Origin: Casp-actino8 sp037147055
GTDB lineage: Bacteria > Actinomycetota > Acidimicrobiia > Acidimicrobiales > Ilumatobacteraceae
Direction: 5' to 3'
DNA: 64,000 bases
Assembly (NCBI GenBank): GCA_037147055.1
Contig: JBAWVW010000001.1
Span: forward strand, 81,159-145,158
Part shown: one piece after another, positions 15,861-23,693 of the stretch
Layout: the number at the start of each line of letters is the position of its first letter
Numbering within the stretch: the stretch's first letter is position 1
Translations under genes and position numbers: made by a program
Notes under the pieces: model-generated
The model's input: only the letters and a program-made list of their open reading frames with translations
Told to the model about the DNA's origin: nothing
The model's database searches: none

Positions 15861-16163
15861 GTGGCTTATACCGAATTTTTAAATCATCGTCAGCAGACCG
15901 AAGATGATTGGATGGATGTCGGCGCATGCCGTGGCATGACTCACCTATTTTTTCCGATGACTGCTGAACGGCCCCAAGCACGTGAGCGCCGTGAAGCTAT
16001 GGCTCGCTTGGTCTGCGCCAGTTGTGAAGTACAAGATATGTGTCGAGATTTCGCTCGCGACAATCATGAGTATGGCCTCTGGGGTGGCGAGAGCGAAGAT
16101 GAACGACATCAAGCCGGATTCCGCTTGATTGCACCGATCGGTATTCGCGCCAACGTCAGTTGA
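15861..16163 (+). CDS. WhiB family iron-sulfur transcriptional regulator
   Basis: A protein of about 100 residues from the proposed GTG. Wbl proteins carry a redox- or NO-sensitive [4Fe-4S] cluster and act with the primary sigma factor. The four cluster cysteines are Cys23, Cys52, Cys55 and Cys61 (CX2CX5C in the last three), followed by GLWGG and a basic-poor tail. The GTG at 15861 has GGGGGA at 15851-15856 and sits 70 bases after the predicted transcription start. The ATG at 15789 would add 24 unconserved residues and overlap the start of the mRNA. Which Wbl subclass it belongs to cannot be settled. Confidence 0.9.
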   Translation: MAYTEFLNHRQQTEDDWMDVGACRGMTHLFFPMTAERPQARERREAMARLVCASCEVQDMCRDFARDNHEYGLWGGESEDERHQAGFRLIAPIGIRANVS

Positions 16164-16251
16164 CCTTCTACTTGTGCTGCTGAGTCAAAACCATCAGCAC
16201 CCAACTCATTGAACATGTGTCAATACGACGACGAGATGATTCACTAGAACT

Positions 16252-17139
16252 ATGAGTAACGGTTCGCATTCCTATGATGTCGTTGTCGTTGGAAGCTCAA
16301 ACCTTGATTTGGTCGCGACCGTTGAGCGCTTTCCTGCACCAGGCGAAACTGTCCTCGGCACCCAGTTTGCAGAATACCCAGGGGGCAAGGGTCTCAATCA
16401 GGCAGTGGCGTGTCGGAGGGCAGGGGCCGACACCGCCTTCATCACTTGCCTCGGCAAGGACGACGCCGGCGACACCCTGCATCGTCTGATGATCCAAGAA
16501 GGCATCGCTGCCTATGTCACTGATGACGATGGACCAACTGGACGAGCCTTAATCAATGTTGACGCTCAAGGAGAAAATTCAATCGTTGTTGTGCCAGGAG
16601 CCAATGCACATCTTTCACTCAGCGTGGTTGATGCGCATCGCGATCTCCTGCTCCGATCTCGAGTTCTTTTGTGCCAACTTGAGGTTCCATTAGCATCAGT
16701 CGAGTCTGCCCTAGCAATCGCCAAACTGGGTGGAGCACAAACGGTGCTCAACCCAGCGCCAGCCTGCGAACTCAACCGATCAATTCTCCAACTATGCGAT
16801 GTCATCATGCCAAATCAACATGAATTGGCCCTACTCGGTGGTGCATCAGCCTTACTCGATGCCGGCGTCACTATGGTCGTCATCACCTTGGGCGCCCGCG
16901 GAATCAAAATCATCACCGCTGAGGGCGAACGACAAATTCCCCCATTTGCAGTTCGAGCAATAGACACGACAGGAGCGGGTGACGCAGCGTGCGGTGCCCT
17001 CGCATGTGCTCTGGCTCAGGGATCAGATATCACCACTGCGGCGCGACGGGCTTCTGCTGCGGGAGCGCTGGCCGCGACGAAGCAAGGTGCTGTGACATCC
17101 TTGCCGACACTCTCGGAGATTGAATACCTCGTCAACTAA
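16252..17139 (+). CDS. rbsK: Ribokinase (PfkB family carbohydrate kinase)
   Basis: A 295-residue sugar kinase that phosphorylates ribose at O-5. The N-terminal substrate block is seen as VVVGSSNLDLVATVERFPAPGET and YPGGKGLNQAVA, and the C-terminal anion-hole signature DTTGAGDAACGALA contains the catalytic Asp. Length and order of motifs fit ribokinase better than fructokinase or adenosine kinase. No ribose transporter or rbs regulator is next to it, so it may salvage ribose from nucleosides. It stands alone and converges with prmA, 13 bases away. Confidence 0.87.
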   Translation: MSNGSHSYDVVVVGSSNLDLVATVERFPAPGETVLGTQFAEYPGGKGLNQAVACRRAGADTAFITCLGKDDAGDTLHRLMIQEGIAAYVTDDDGPTGRALINVDAQGENSIVVVPGANAHLSLSVVDAHRDLLLRSRVLLCQLEVPLASVESALAIAKLGGAQTVLNPAPACELNRSILQLCDVIMPNQHELALLGGASALLDAGVTMVVITLGARGIKIITAEGERQIPPFAVRAIDTTGAGDAACGALACALAQGSDITTAARRASAAGALAATKQGAVTSLPTLSEIEYLVN

Positions 17140-17152
17140 GAGCTCATCGTTT

Positions 17153-18001
17153 TCACTCGTGAGTAAAAACGACCGCTGACCATTGCTCAAGATCGATGCG
17201 ATCAATTTCTCGTAACGGTCGTAGCGACTCTGCCACATGTGCATAGTTTTGCGTTAAAACCCCGCTGATAATCAGGACGCCAGAAAGGCTGACGAGTCGT
17301 CGCAATTGCTCACTGAGTTCAATAAGCACAGGAGCCAAAATGTTGGCCACGACAATCTGTACGGGTTCTCCAAACTGTGCGAGTGTGGCGGTGCTGACGT
17401 TCCAGCGATCGGCAACCCCATTGCGAACGGCATTGGCATGCGAGACTTCAATCGACGCAGCACTGATGTCAATTCCTCTAGCGCTGCGCGCTCCGAGCAT
17501 CAGGGCTGTGATTCCGAGCACGCCACTGCCACATCCAACGTCTATGACGTCATCATCGACCCGCAAGTATTTTTCGATCGCTAACAAACTCGCCATCGTG
17601 GTCGGATGATCACCCATACCGAAGGTACTGCCCGGTTCGATGGAAACAATGAGAGCCTCTTGCGGTTTGTCCATCGTTGTCAGGATGTCATCAATGAGTG
17701 TCGCCTGCGACCACTGTGGGGCAACGAGGATACGTTTACCGACGCGTACAGGTTTGGCAAAATGGCGCCATGCGTCACCCACGCTTTCGTCAACCTCACA
17801 AAAGGTCCATGTCGCCGACCACGACAAAGAATCTAATACTTGCGTCACGACTTCCCGATCATCGCCAAGCGATGTTTGTAAACGCACTTCGTGATCCGTG
17901 TCCCAGTGTTCTTCAATGGCTACAACCCCAAGTGACCACAGCACATCACAAACCAACTCGACCTGCTCAGCAGTGGTCGAAACGATGATCGTCAAAGCCA
18001 T
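17153..18001 (-). CDS. prmA: Ribosomal protein L11 methyltransferase-like protein
   Basis: A 282-residue SAM-dependent methyltransferase. The N-terminal half is a ferredoxin-like substrate-binding segment (LTIIVSTTAEQVELVCDVLW onward). The C-terminal half has the SAM motif DVGCGSGVLGITALMLGA, GIDISAASIEVSHANA, and VVANILAPVL with the conserved N-I-L-A after the methyl-transfer site. PrmA trimethylates ribosomal protein L11. The start at 18001 (MALTIIVS) is chosen since a longer frame to 18157 would run into the carbonic anhydrase gene. It follows that gene by four bases, as one unit. Confidence 0.85.
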   Translation of the reverse strand: MALTIIVSTTAEQVELVCDVLWSLGVVAIEEHWDTDHEVRLQTSLGDDREVVTQVLDSLSWSATWTFCEVDESVGDAWRHFAKPVRVGKRILVAPQWSQATLIDDILTTMDKPQEALIVSIEPGSTFGMGDHPTTMASLLAIEKYLRVDDDVIDVGCGSGVLGITALMLGARSARGIDISAASIEVSHANAVRNGVADRWNVSTATLAQFGEPVQIVVANILAPVLIELSEQLRRLVSLSGVLIISGVLTQNYAHVAESLRPLREIDRIDLEQWSAVVFTHE

Positions 18002-18005
18002 GCCC

Positions 18006-18524
18006 CTAATCAAGCCTCCGCAGATCTTTTTTATAGATCTCCGCTCGCGCAACATAAGATGCGGCACCCATAGCGATCTCCGCTGGTCGCGCCTTATCCA
18101 ATTTGATAACTGCTGGCACTCCGACAGCGAGAGCACCACTCGGTACTTCAAGTCCATTCAGGAGAACTGCGTTGGCCGCGACCACAGCGCCAGATCGCAC
18201 AACCACACGGTGCATCACGATTGAACCGTTACCCACCAGCGAACGATCTTCAATCGTGCACCCTTCAAGATGGACCATATGACCAATCACGCAATCGTTG
18301 CCGACAACTGTTGGAAAAACATGGGTGGTGTGCAGCACCGAACCGTCTTGGATTGACGTCCGCTCTCCGATAATGATCTCCCCATCATCTCCCCGCAGAA
18401 CTGCCCCAGGCCATATCGAACTTTGAGCGCCAATGGACACCGATCCTATGATCACGGCATCCGGGTGAACATAGGCATCGGGATGAATTTTTGGGGAACG
18501 TTCACCCAAGGCGTAAATCGGCAC
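18006..18524 (-). CDS. Gamma carbonic anhydrase family protein
   Basis: A 172-residue left-handed beta-helix protein built of hexapeptide repeats (for example AVIIGSVSIGAQSSIWPGAVLRGD). Gamma carbonic anhydrases form trimers with zinc held by three histidines. Candidate ligands are seen in VLHTTHVFP and IGHMVHLEGC. Many bacterial members (YrdA/PaaY type) have weak or no measured carbonic anhydrase activity, so activity is not assured. Its C-terminal helix (AEIAMGAASYVARAEIYKKD) is typical. It is cotranscribed with prmA downstream. Confidence 0.85.
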   Translation of the reverse strand: MPIYALGERSPKIHPDAYVHPDAVIIGSVSIGAQSSIWPGAVLRGDDGEIIIGERTSIQDGSVLHTTHVFPTVVGNDCVIGHMVHLEGCTIEDRSLVGNGSIVMHRVVVRSGAVVAANAVLLNGLEVPSGALAVGVPAVIKLDKARPAEIAMGAASYVARAEIYKKDLRRLD

Positions 18525-18590
18525 GAGTGAAAATTAGCACTTTCGCCCGCCCTATGGCACTGTTCATCCTTCCCGATAGGGTTGCTTCCC

Positions 18591-20066
18591 ATGTCTCGAA
18601 GGATTGAAATTGAGTTAACAAGTTCGCGCCCCGATGGTACTTGGACCTGGCGCGCCGCTGGCGCACGCGAGCCCAAGGGAATTTTGCAAGCAAGTATCAT
18701 TCCACAGAATTCGAAAACAGGTGATCTTCTAAAAGTGGAAGCCGACTTCAATATTGACGGCATCACCATCGTGAGTGTTGTGCAAGGTCGCATCAAAGTT
18801 GACAAAGTAGAGACAATCGCTCTCAAAGGAAATGACAAGCCTTTTGAAGCCGTTACCCAGCAACTCGCACGAAAAGAAAAAAATGATCGTGGTGACCGTC
18901 GTGATCGTCCTAGTCGCGGCGACCGTCCTAGCCGTGATGGTGCACGTGGAGAGCGTCCCCCACGAGATGCTGCACGTGAAGGAACTGGCCCAGATCGCCG
19001 ACCGCGCCGCGATGGTGCACCAACAACAGCGAGCGATAAGACACGGACGCCACGCCGTCCACATTTTGAAGCGCCTCCTGAATTACCTCAGCGTCCTCGC
19101 GCCAAGCGGCTCAAGCCACTCAATGTGAATCGTAAAGCTGTTCTGAGCGAACTGCCCGAAGAGCAGCGCTCAATTGCTGAGTTGGCTCTACAAGGAATGC
19201 AAACAGTGCGTCAACGCATCAAGGACGCCAATCTCGCTTTGGCCGAACAAGGCAAACCGATCATGCCAGAACAAGCTGTTGTGCAGATGGCGGAGAATCT
19301 TCTCCCCCGCCTACGAGTAGCAGAATGGCTTGACCGGGCACAATCCGCCAAACGCGATTTGGCTGAACTCGATCTCGGTGATCTTCGGAGCGTCGTTTCT
19401 GCAGCATCTGACCCGTTGATTGAACGCTCAGAAAGTTGTCGCGAACTCATCGCCGAATTGCGCAGCGGTTTAACTGCTCGCGCCGAGCAGGATTATCAGA
19501 ATTGGTTGCAAGACATTGAAGCGTCCCTTGGCGTTGGGCGTATCGTTCGAGCCCTCAAACTCTCTGGTCAGCCACCAAAAGCAGGCGCAATCTTTCCTGA
19601 CGAATTGGGTCGTCGCTTGGCAGTAGCCACGTCATTAAGTTTGGTTTCAGATGCACCGAATGAGCGTTGGATTGCCGTTTTGGAAGCCGTTGCCTTCGCT
19701 CCGATTCGTTCTCTCATCATTGTTACTTCGAAGCCTGACGAACTTTCCGTTGAGTTGACGAAAACGGTGCAGCGTTTGAGTGCCCTCATTCCCCAGATCG
19801 CTCTTGCATTGGGTGTTGACGTCACATCGTCAAGCCACACTCCTAAACCCTTACGGGCCGTGCGGCCAATCGTCAAAAAGTTGCCTCCGAAACCACCCAC
19901 AGCGCCTGTTGCTGCTACCTCAACGCCTACGCCTGAAGTGGCAGAAGCGGCCCATGAGTCTCCAGCCCAGCCAGAAGTCGAAATCGAAGGGGCCATCGAG
20001 AACGAGCAGACCCCAGCGGGCGCTGAAGTAGCCGACGACGCCGTCGTTGAACCCGTAGTTGACTGA
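18591..20066 (+). CDS. Unknown protein with Arg/Gly/Asp-rich disordered segment
   Basis: A 491-residue protein that I do not recognise. Residues 1-95 form a beta-rich domain (RRIEIELTSSRPDGTWTWRAAGAREPKG, then a TIVSVVQGRIKVDK strand). Residues about 97-170 are a low-complexity basic tract of repeated DRPSRG/RGDRPSRD units. Residues about 180-390 are helical, with a long amphipathic core. The last 90 residues are Pro/Ala/Glu-rich and end acidic. The charge pattern suggests nucleic-acid binding by the basic tract, which is inference only. The ATG at 18591 is preferred to the TTG at 18582. It is divergent from the carbonic anhydrase gene and 41 bases before the crotonase gene. Confidence 0.65.
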   Translation: MSRRIEIELTSSRPDGTWTWRAAGAREPKGILQASIIPQNSKTGDLLKVEADFNIDGITIVSVVQGRIKVDKVETIALKGNDKPFEAVTQQLARKEKNDRGDRRDRPSRGDRPSRDGARGERPPRDAAREGTGPDRRPRRDGAPTTASDKTRTPRRPHFEAPPELPQRPRAKRLKPLNVNRKAVLSELPEEQRSIAELALQGMQTVRQRIKDANLALAEQGKPIMPEQAVVQMAENLLPRLRVAEWLDRAQSAKRDLAELDLGDLRSVVSAASDPLIERSESCRELIAELRSGLTARAEQDYQNWLQDIEASLGVGRIVRALKLSGQPPKAGAIFPDELGRRLAVATSLSLVSDAPNERWIAVLEAVAFAPIRSLIIVTSKPDELSVELTKTVQRLSALIPQIALALGVDVTSSSHTPKPLRAVRPIVKKLPPKPPTAPVAATSTPTPEVAEAAHESPAQPEVEIEGAIENEQTPAGAEVADDAVVEPVVD

Positions 20067-20107
20067 CAGTTAGTAGGCGCACCTCTGGTGCAACTACGGT
20101 CAATGGT

Positions 20108-20893
20108 ATGAGCGACATCGTTACCTACAGCACCGACGGCCGCGTCGGAATTATCACACTGAATCGTCCAGATGCGCGCAACGCCATCAACGCTGACGTT
20201 GCCCAAGCAATGGAAGCGGCAATCGATCAACTTGAGGCCGACGATGAAATCTGGGTAGGTATTTTGACTGCCAACACTGAAGGCCAAGAGCGCCCAGTAT
20301 TTTGTGCTGGAGCCGACCTCAAGGCAATCAACTCTGGCCAGGCTGCTCACATCAGCACACGTCGTGGCGGTTTCGCCGGATTCGTCTACCGTGAACGCCG
20401 AAAGCCAATCATCGTGGCCGTTGATGGTCTCGCCACTGCGGGAGGATGCGAAATTGTTCTTGCGGCCGATCTTGTGATTGCTACGACTCGTTCATCATTC
20501 GGGTTAGCGGAAGTGAAACGTAATCTCATCGCTGGGGCGGGTGGACTATTCCGACTACCGCGAGCCATTGGTCAGGCCGCTGCGATGGAAATGATTTTGA
20601 CGGGTGAACCCCTCCCCGCTGAACGGGCGTTCCAGCTAGGTCTCATCTCCCGCTTGGTTGCTCCAGGTGAAGCGATGAATGAGGCACGAAAATTAGCACT
20701 GCAGATAACAGCATGCGCGCCGTTGGCTGTGTACGCAAGTCGCAAGGTCGTATTGGCCGCGGCCTATCAGACAGATGAAGAACTGATTGACTTGACGAAT
20801 CAAGAATTTGCCAAAGTGATGGCTTCTGGTGACACCAAAGAAGGTCTCACTGCATTCATCGAAAAGCGCGCACCAAACTGGACAGGTCAGTAA
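20108..20893 (+). CDS. Enoyl-CoA hydratase/isomerase (crotonase) family protein
   Basis: A 261-residue crotonase. These proteins bind an acyl-CoA thioester in an oxyanion hole. Here the hole is formed by the backbone near CAGADLK and by the GAGGLFRLPRAIG helix. Glu residues equivalent to the catalytic pair of enoyl-CoA hydratase appear in LAEVKRN and AMEMILTG, so hydratase activity is likely. The fold start GRVGIITLNRPDARNAIN is classical. The stop overlaps the end of the convergent GNAT gene by seven bases. Chain-length preference is unknown. Confidence 0.87.
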   Translation: MSDIVTYSTDGRVGIITLNRPDARNAINADVAQAMEAAIDQLEADDEIWVGILTANTEGQERPVFCAGADLKAINSGQAAHISTRRGGFAGFVYRERRKPIIVAVDGLATAGGCEIVLAADLVIATTRSSFGLAEVKRNLIAGAGGLFRLPRAIGQAAAMEMILTGEPLPAERAFQLGLISRLVAPGEAMNEARKLALQITACAPLAVYASRKVVLAAAYQTDEELIDLTNQEFAKVMASGDTKEGLTAFIEKRAPNWTGQ

Positions 20894-21357
20894 ATCTTCG
20901 ACCCTAAAGGACGCGAAACAATAATATTTCGAGCGGTAATTCCAGCCCGTTCGTAGAGATTCTTCGTTTCACGATCACCTGGCAAAGCGTTTGCCTCAAT
21001 CGCTACACATTCAGTCGCCATAGCAACTTTCATTGCCGCCGCTAAAAGCGCATCGCCAAAACCGAGTTGTCGGGCTTGCTCGACAACAAAAACTCGGTCC
21101 ACGGTATAGACCATGCCGCGCCCCGCAATCGAGATCACAACACCCCGCAAAAACCCAATCACAGCGCCGTCAATGTCACCGACAAAACACGTCTCCACAA
21201 TGTCCTGCACAGCAAAAGTCTGTAAAGGGGCATGTTCTGCAAGCCACGCGATTCCTCCGCGTTGGTCCACTAACGCCAGCCGATACTGCTCATCCAACTC
21301 CAGCAAAATCTCAACATCCATGATGTGAGCGTGCCGAATATTTGGATCAATGCTCAT
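20887..21357 (-). CDS. GNAT family N-acetyltransferase
   Basis: A 156-residue single-domain acetyltransferase using acetyl-CoA. It starts IRHAHIMDVEILLELDEQYR, has a VYTVDRVFVVEQARQLGFGDALLAAAM stretch in place of the acetyl-CoA loop (Q..G.G..L), and ends with NLYERAGI, the common GNAT C-terminal motif. The acceptor is unknown. It converges on the crotonase gene with a seven-base overlap and follows the DUF4193 gene by 40 bases on the same strand. Confidence 0.8.
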   Translation of the reverse strand: MSIDPNIRHAHIMDVEILLELDEQYRLALVDQRGGIAWLAEHAPLQTFAVQDIVETCFVGDIDGAVIGFLRGVVISIAGRGMVYTVDRVFVVEQARQLGFGDALLAAAMKVAMATECVAIEANALPGDRETKNLYERAGITARNIIVSRPLGSKIY

Positions 21358-21397
21358 GGATTCACGTCACCGCAATCCGCTTGTATTTTGCTTGTCA

Positions 21398-21913
21398 TCA
21401 TGAAGGAAAGAGAGGACAGGCGTCATCACCGATTGGACACATCGGCGCCCCTTTGCGAACCAAAAGAAAACACTGCGTACACATCCGCTCATCAGCTCGC
21501 TTTGGTTGAATGCCTGACTCGGGGTCGTTGGAGGCTTGGATATCTTCCTCTTCCTCCTCGGCCTCTTCTTCATCATCTTCACTGCGACCCTTGACGGCGG
21601 CATCAAGAATCTTGGCTAGATCGGACTCAATATCGTCCTCACCAAGCAAATCATCATCGTCATCATCTTCCTCTTCCTCGGCAGCAGCGGACTTCTTAGC
21701 TTTCTTAGCCTTCTTTTTCGAAAGCGCTGTTACAGGCTCGTCATCTTCTTCGGCAGGTAGAGGCACCTCATCCTCGAGAGCACCATCATCAATCTCATCA
21801 TCTAAATCACCGGAAAGCAGATCATCAGGATCCTCATCGACATCCTCGCCCTCCTCGAGGAAACCCTCTGCGAGATCATCTGGGTCCACCACGTTGTCTT
21901 CTTCTGATGCCAT
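21398..21913 (-). CDS. DUF4193-like acidic protein with C-terminal zinc ribbon
   Basis: A 171-residue, extremely acidic protein. Residues 1-130 are mostly Asp/Glu, broken by a basic KKKAKKAKK patch near 67-75. The C-terminus QPKRADERMCTQCFLLV matches the core of actinobacterial DUF4193 proteins (PKQADEFTCSSCFLV), and adds CP....DACP cysteines that could complete a zinc site. Function is unknown; the acidic tract suggests interaction with basic partners such as RNA polymerase or ribosomal proteins, which is inference. A Ser-rich plus-strand frame opposite it is a shadow of the Glu/Asp codons. Confidence 0.78.
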   Translation of the reverse strand: MASEEDNVVDPDDLAEGFLEEGEDVDEDPDDLLSGDLDDEIDDGALEDEVPLPAEEDDEPVTALSKKKAKKAKKSAAAEEEEDDDDDDLLGEDDIESDLAKILDAAVKGRSEDDEEEAEEEEEDIQASNDPESGIQPKRADERMCTQCFLLVRKGAPMCPIGDDACPLFPS

Positions 21914-22039
21914 TTTGTCACTAACTCCTAAAGTTGATTCGCCAAGAAAACGCGAGGCGAGCGCGGATAGTAGGCTTTTTTAGCCTGGTAACGATAAAAA
22001 CGAAGGGTGACTCTCGTCACAAGGTAACGCAATGTCTCT

Positions 22040-23686
22040 TCACTTTCCTCCACGTTTGGCTTCGGCGCGTCTTTCAGCGGCCAAACGTTCGAGTTCAGGT
22101 GCCTCTGTTGTGAGATGACTCATGGCTTCAGCAACCGCCTTGTGGCCGGCCTGCTCACCGATCAGTCGATGCATCTCAATAGCCACTCGACGATAGGCCG
22201 GATGCCCCTGTGGCGACGAACGTAGTTCGAGCATGTGCATAGCCTCACGAGCATTGAACTGCATCACGTAACGCACTCGGTAGGCCATGGAGACGGCGTA
22301 CGAAGCCTGTTGTGGAAAATCTAGCTTGAGATCATCATATAAAGCGGCCGAGCGATTCATCACCTCGTCAAAGACGGGAGTCATCCCTGCTTCATCAATG
22401 AGATCAGGCCGCGTGTAGCCATGATTGGCTGAAAGTGGCTGCCATTCGATCGTCAGCAAACGATGTCGCTGCATATCCCGAAAGGCGCCATAATCAGACA
22501 GCACATCAAAGCGATAATCAATACGTTCAAAGGCGCGCCCAGGACGATGGCGACGATTTTCACGATCCCCAATGTAAGCCTTCAAGATTGACACTTTTTC
22601 GTCGTGGCCTAAGCGTTGCACGCGTTGCATAATTTGCGTCTCAGGCAAACTCGTGTGCGAATAGCAGATAGCCGCAATTAACTTATCTTCGCCTTCAGGA
22701 TCAAAATCGGTGAGCACGACTGGGGCACTGTGATCCACCGGCGCCTCTTCAAAAAGTCCTCGAACGACCTCGTGAGTATTTTCCCTCGTGTCACTCAGAT
22801 AATCGCTCCAACGACCACCGCGATCAGCCAAGTCGACTCGCCGCAAGAAACTCGGTATTACTTTACGCAGTTCTTCCAACATCAAATCGGCGTATTGTCG
22901 CGCTTCAGGCAAAGGATGGGCCCTCATACGAATCAACATTGATTCATAGGCTTGTCCACTCCCGTAAATGCCCACGTTAGAAAGAGATGCGGCGGGCAAG
23001 ACACCGCGTACTGCATCAAGCGCTTTGGCGCGTGTAGCCATCCGAAACACAAAATCGCTATCGGCGGGATCACGTTTGACAGTGGAGCGAATGTGCTCCG
23101 TCACTTTCTCCATCAGAACTGAATACGAGTCAAACATGCGATCCAAATCGCCGACGTAGCGCGTCCCAAAACGCGAACTCAAGACTTCCGGATCGCGATA
23201 AAAGCGGTAGCGCCCGGCAAGTCGGGCGTCGTAAGCGATGTAACGCGTACTCTGTTCCAAATAACTAGCAAGACGACCCCACTCGAGAATCTTCGTCAAA
23301 ATGTTGCTGGACTGCTCGCATGCAAGATGTACTCCACCTAATTGGGCAACAGAGTCATCGCCATACTCAAAGAAAACTTTTTCATAAAGTTCCTCTGCTC
23401 TTTCAAGGCCGATCGTGGCATCCACGCTCTGATCTCCAGCGATGTCTAGGTCCCCCACGAACTCGTCTAAGAACAATCGTCGTAAACTCTTGTGGGTCCG
23501 GCTATAACGCGCAAACAAAGCACCTTTGACCACCTCAGGCAAGTTCACTAGGGCGAAAACTGGACCGTCCAGATTAGTGAAATAACGTCGGAGAATTTCC
23601 GACTCCTCGGCGGTGAACTCCTCTGGGGCATAGACCGTCACGGTCTGACACGCTAGTTGGTCGGGCGAGCGCGAACGCGGACGCAA
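22040..23686 (-). CDS. Double-domain ThyX-like protein (flavin-dependent thymidylate synthase family)
   Basis: A protein of about 548 residues with two ThyX-like halves. The first (about 30-260) has LFARYSRTHKSLRR and GDDSVAQLGG..LACEQSSN, then SYLEQSTRY. The second (about 330-520) has MQRHRLLTIEWQPLS, resembling the ThyX motif RHRxxSxxxxSxR but with Thr for the first Ser and no matching Ser-x-Arg end, then MQFNAREAMHMLELRSS. ThyX makes dTMP with FAD, NADPH and methylene-THF. Whether this long form is active is not known to me. The start is TTG at 23686, with GAGGAG abutting it; a GTG at 23641 is an alternative. It lies 7 bases after the M20 gene. Confidence 0.75.
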   Translation of the reverse strand: MRPRSRSPDQLACQTVTVYAPEEFTAEESEILRRYFTNLDGPVFALVNLPEVVKGALFARYSRTHKSLRRLFLDEFVGDLDIAGDQSVDATIGLERAEELYEKVFFEYGDDSVAQLGGVHLACEQSSNILTKILEWGRLASYLEQSTRYIAYDARLAGRYRFYRDPEVLSSRFGTRYVGDLDRMFDSYSVLMEKVTEHIRSTVKRDPADSDFVFRMATRAKALDAVRGVLPAASLSNVGIYGSGQAYESMLIRMRAHPLPEARQYADLMLEELRKVIPSFLRRVDLADRGGRWSDYLSDTRENTHEVVRGLFEEAPVDHSAPVVLTDFDPEGEDKLIAAICYSHTSLPETQIMQRVQRLGHDEKVSILKAYIGDRENRRHRPGRAFERIDYRFDVLSDYGAFRDMQRHRLLTIEWQPLSANHGYTRPDLIDEAGMTPVFDEVMNRSAALYDDLKLDFPQQASYAVSMAYRVRYVMQFNAREAMHMLELRSSPQGHPAYRRVAIEMHRLIGEQAGHKAVAEAMSHLTTEAPELERLAAERRAEAKRGGK

Positions 23687-23693
23687 CTCCTCG

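Noticed and set aside
19568..20350. 260-residue minus-strand frame
   Set aside because: It lies antisense to the disordered protein and the crotonase gene, shows no motif, and is best explained as a codon-bias shadow.
21510..21983. 157-residue Ser-rich plus-strand frame
   Set aside because: It is the complement of the Asp/Glu codon tracts of the DUF4193-like gene.
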